From Deltaproteobacteria bacterium (lineage in GTDB: Bacteria > SAR324 > NAC60-12): a DNA stretch of 7,133 nucleotides. Below are positions 6,527 to 7,133 of the stretch, one piece after another. Location: contig DPLM01000279.1 in assembly GCA_003541985.1 (NCBI GenBank), forward strand, positions 1,473-8,605, in the 5' to 3' direction. The notes under the pieces were generated by a model. That model did not search any database and was not told the origin of the DNA. It saw nothing but the letters and a program-made list of their open reading frames with translations. Positions within the stretch are counted from its first letter, which is position 1. Each line of letters opens with the position of its first letter. The position numbers were made by a program, and so were the translations under genes.

Positions 6527-7133
6527 TGCATAAAAAACGTCCTGCAAGCTTCTACTGGTTATCCGCTTTTTTTGGGCTATTCGTGCTGTTTTTGTACGGC
6601 CCGATTTCGGCAATTGTGATCTTGTCTTTCCAGGGGCCAAATGGTGGGCTGACCTTCCCGATGAACGGAGTTTCAATCCATTGGTTTTTTGCCTTATTTG
6701 GTGAGCAGTTAGTAGGTGACTTTGAGACCTCCTTCTTGAGATCACTTCAATTAGGCCTAATTGTGATGGTATTGACGGTGGTCATTTCCTTAGTTACTGG
6801 TCTTGCCTTCCGCAAGAAATTCTTTGGCTCAAATCTGCTATTCTACACCACAGTCGCTAGCCTGATAGTGCCCTCTATTCTGGTTAGCTTAGGAATTGGT
6901 TTAATCTTTAATATCATGGGTTGGGAGGTGTCCTGGACTACATCCGGCTTGGGAGCACACCTGACATGGACACTCCCATTTGGTTTTTTGATCATGATCG
7001 CCGTTTTCAATAGATTCGATAAGTCCTATGAGGAAGCAGCCAGGGACTTGGGTGCTTCCAACTGGCAGACGATTCGCCATGTTGTCTTACCAATCATAGG
7101 ACCAAGTTTGATTGGGGTAGCCCTCTTCGGGTT
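6526..7133 (+). CDS. ABC importer permease 2, PotC-like, 5' part only
   Basis: The frame is open from the ATG at 6526 to the window end without a stop, giving 202 residues of a protein whose family is usually about 260-280 long; the C-terminus is beyond the window. It would form the second half of the channel. Hydrophobic segments lie at about 11-34, 71-94, 105-129 and 144-161, with another starting near 189. The EAA loop reads EEAARDLGASNW at 169-180 and continues to VVLPIIGPSL (186-195), the canonical EAA-x3-G ... LP pattern. The N-terminus (MHKKRPASFYW, then a hydrophobic helix and a periplasmic LSFQGPNGG-like stretch) is typical of PotC-type proteins. The start is well supported by AAGGA and the overlap with permease 1. 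Confidence 0.9.
   Translation, partial: MHKKRPASFYWLSAFFGLFVLFLYGPISAIVILSFQGPNGGLTFPMNGVSIHWFFALFGEQLVGDFETSFLRSLQLGLIVMVLTVVISLVTGLAFRKKFFGSNLLFYTTVASLIVPSILVSLGIGLIFNIMGWEVSWTTSGLGAHLTWTLPFGFLIMIAVFNRFDKSYEEAARDLGASNWQTIRHVVLPIIGPSLIGVALFG

Noticed and set aside
6488..6745. An 85-codon minus-strand open frame across the permease junction, and other minus-strand frames at 6137-6531
   Set aside because: They are antisense to two clear permease genes with conserved EAA loops and encode low-complexity, feature-free peptides.

Overview
The window is one tightly packed, plus-strand gene cluster with no gene on the minus strand and no gene-free stretch longer than about 40 bases. It looks like a Gram-negative bacterium, probably a proteobacterium-like lineage: two-part xanthine dehydrogenase of the Rhodobacter type, a twin-arginine-exported periplasmic binding protein, moderately AT-leaning DNA (mid-40s % G+C judged by eye), and use of TTG/GTG as well as ATG starts. 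The exact taxon cannot be read from the sequence; an uncultivated marine lineage is a guess.

Layout. Bases 1-738 are the 3' half of xdhA, the Fe-S/FAD subunit of xanthine dehydrogenase; its start lies before the window. Bases 768-3161 are a complete xdhB, the molybdopterin subunit, with every active-site residue expected of a true purine hydroxylase. Then comes a PotABCD-type ABC importer in the order ATPase (3191-4303), Tat-exported binding protein (4331-5626), first permease (about 5672-6526) and second permease (from 6526, cut by the window end). Gaps are 29, 29, 27 and about 40 bases, and the two permeases overlap by one base, so one transcript is likely. No upstream promoter is visible; it would lie before the window.

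How the genes may work together. XdhAB oxidises hypoxanthine/xanthine to urate in the cytoplasm. The transporter belongs by homology to the spermidine/putrescine class, but the binding protein lacks the acidic residues that hold polyamines in PotD. Being in line with xdhAB, it may import a purine or a purine-related nitrogen compound; this is inference from context.

The most unusual non-coding signal is that the binding-protein gene is bracketed by two hairpins: a long two-part stem inside the last codons of the ATPase gene (4244-4284) and a perfect 8-bp GC-rich stem just after the binding-protein stop (5637-5657). Together they look like a device to give the binding protein more mRNA, and so more protein, than the membrane and ATPase parts of the same operon.
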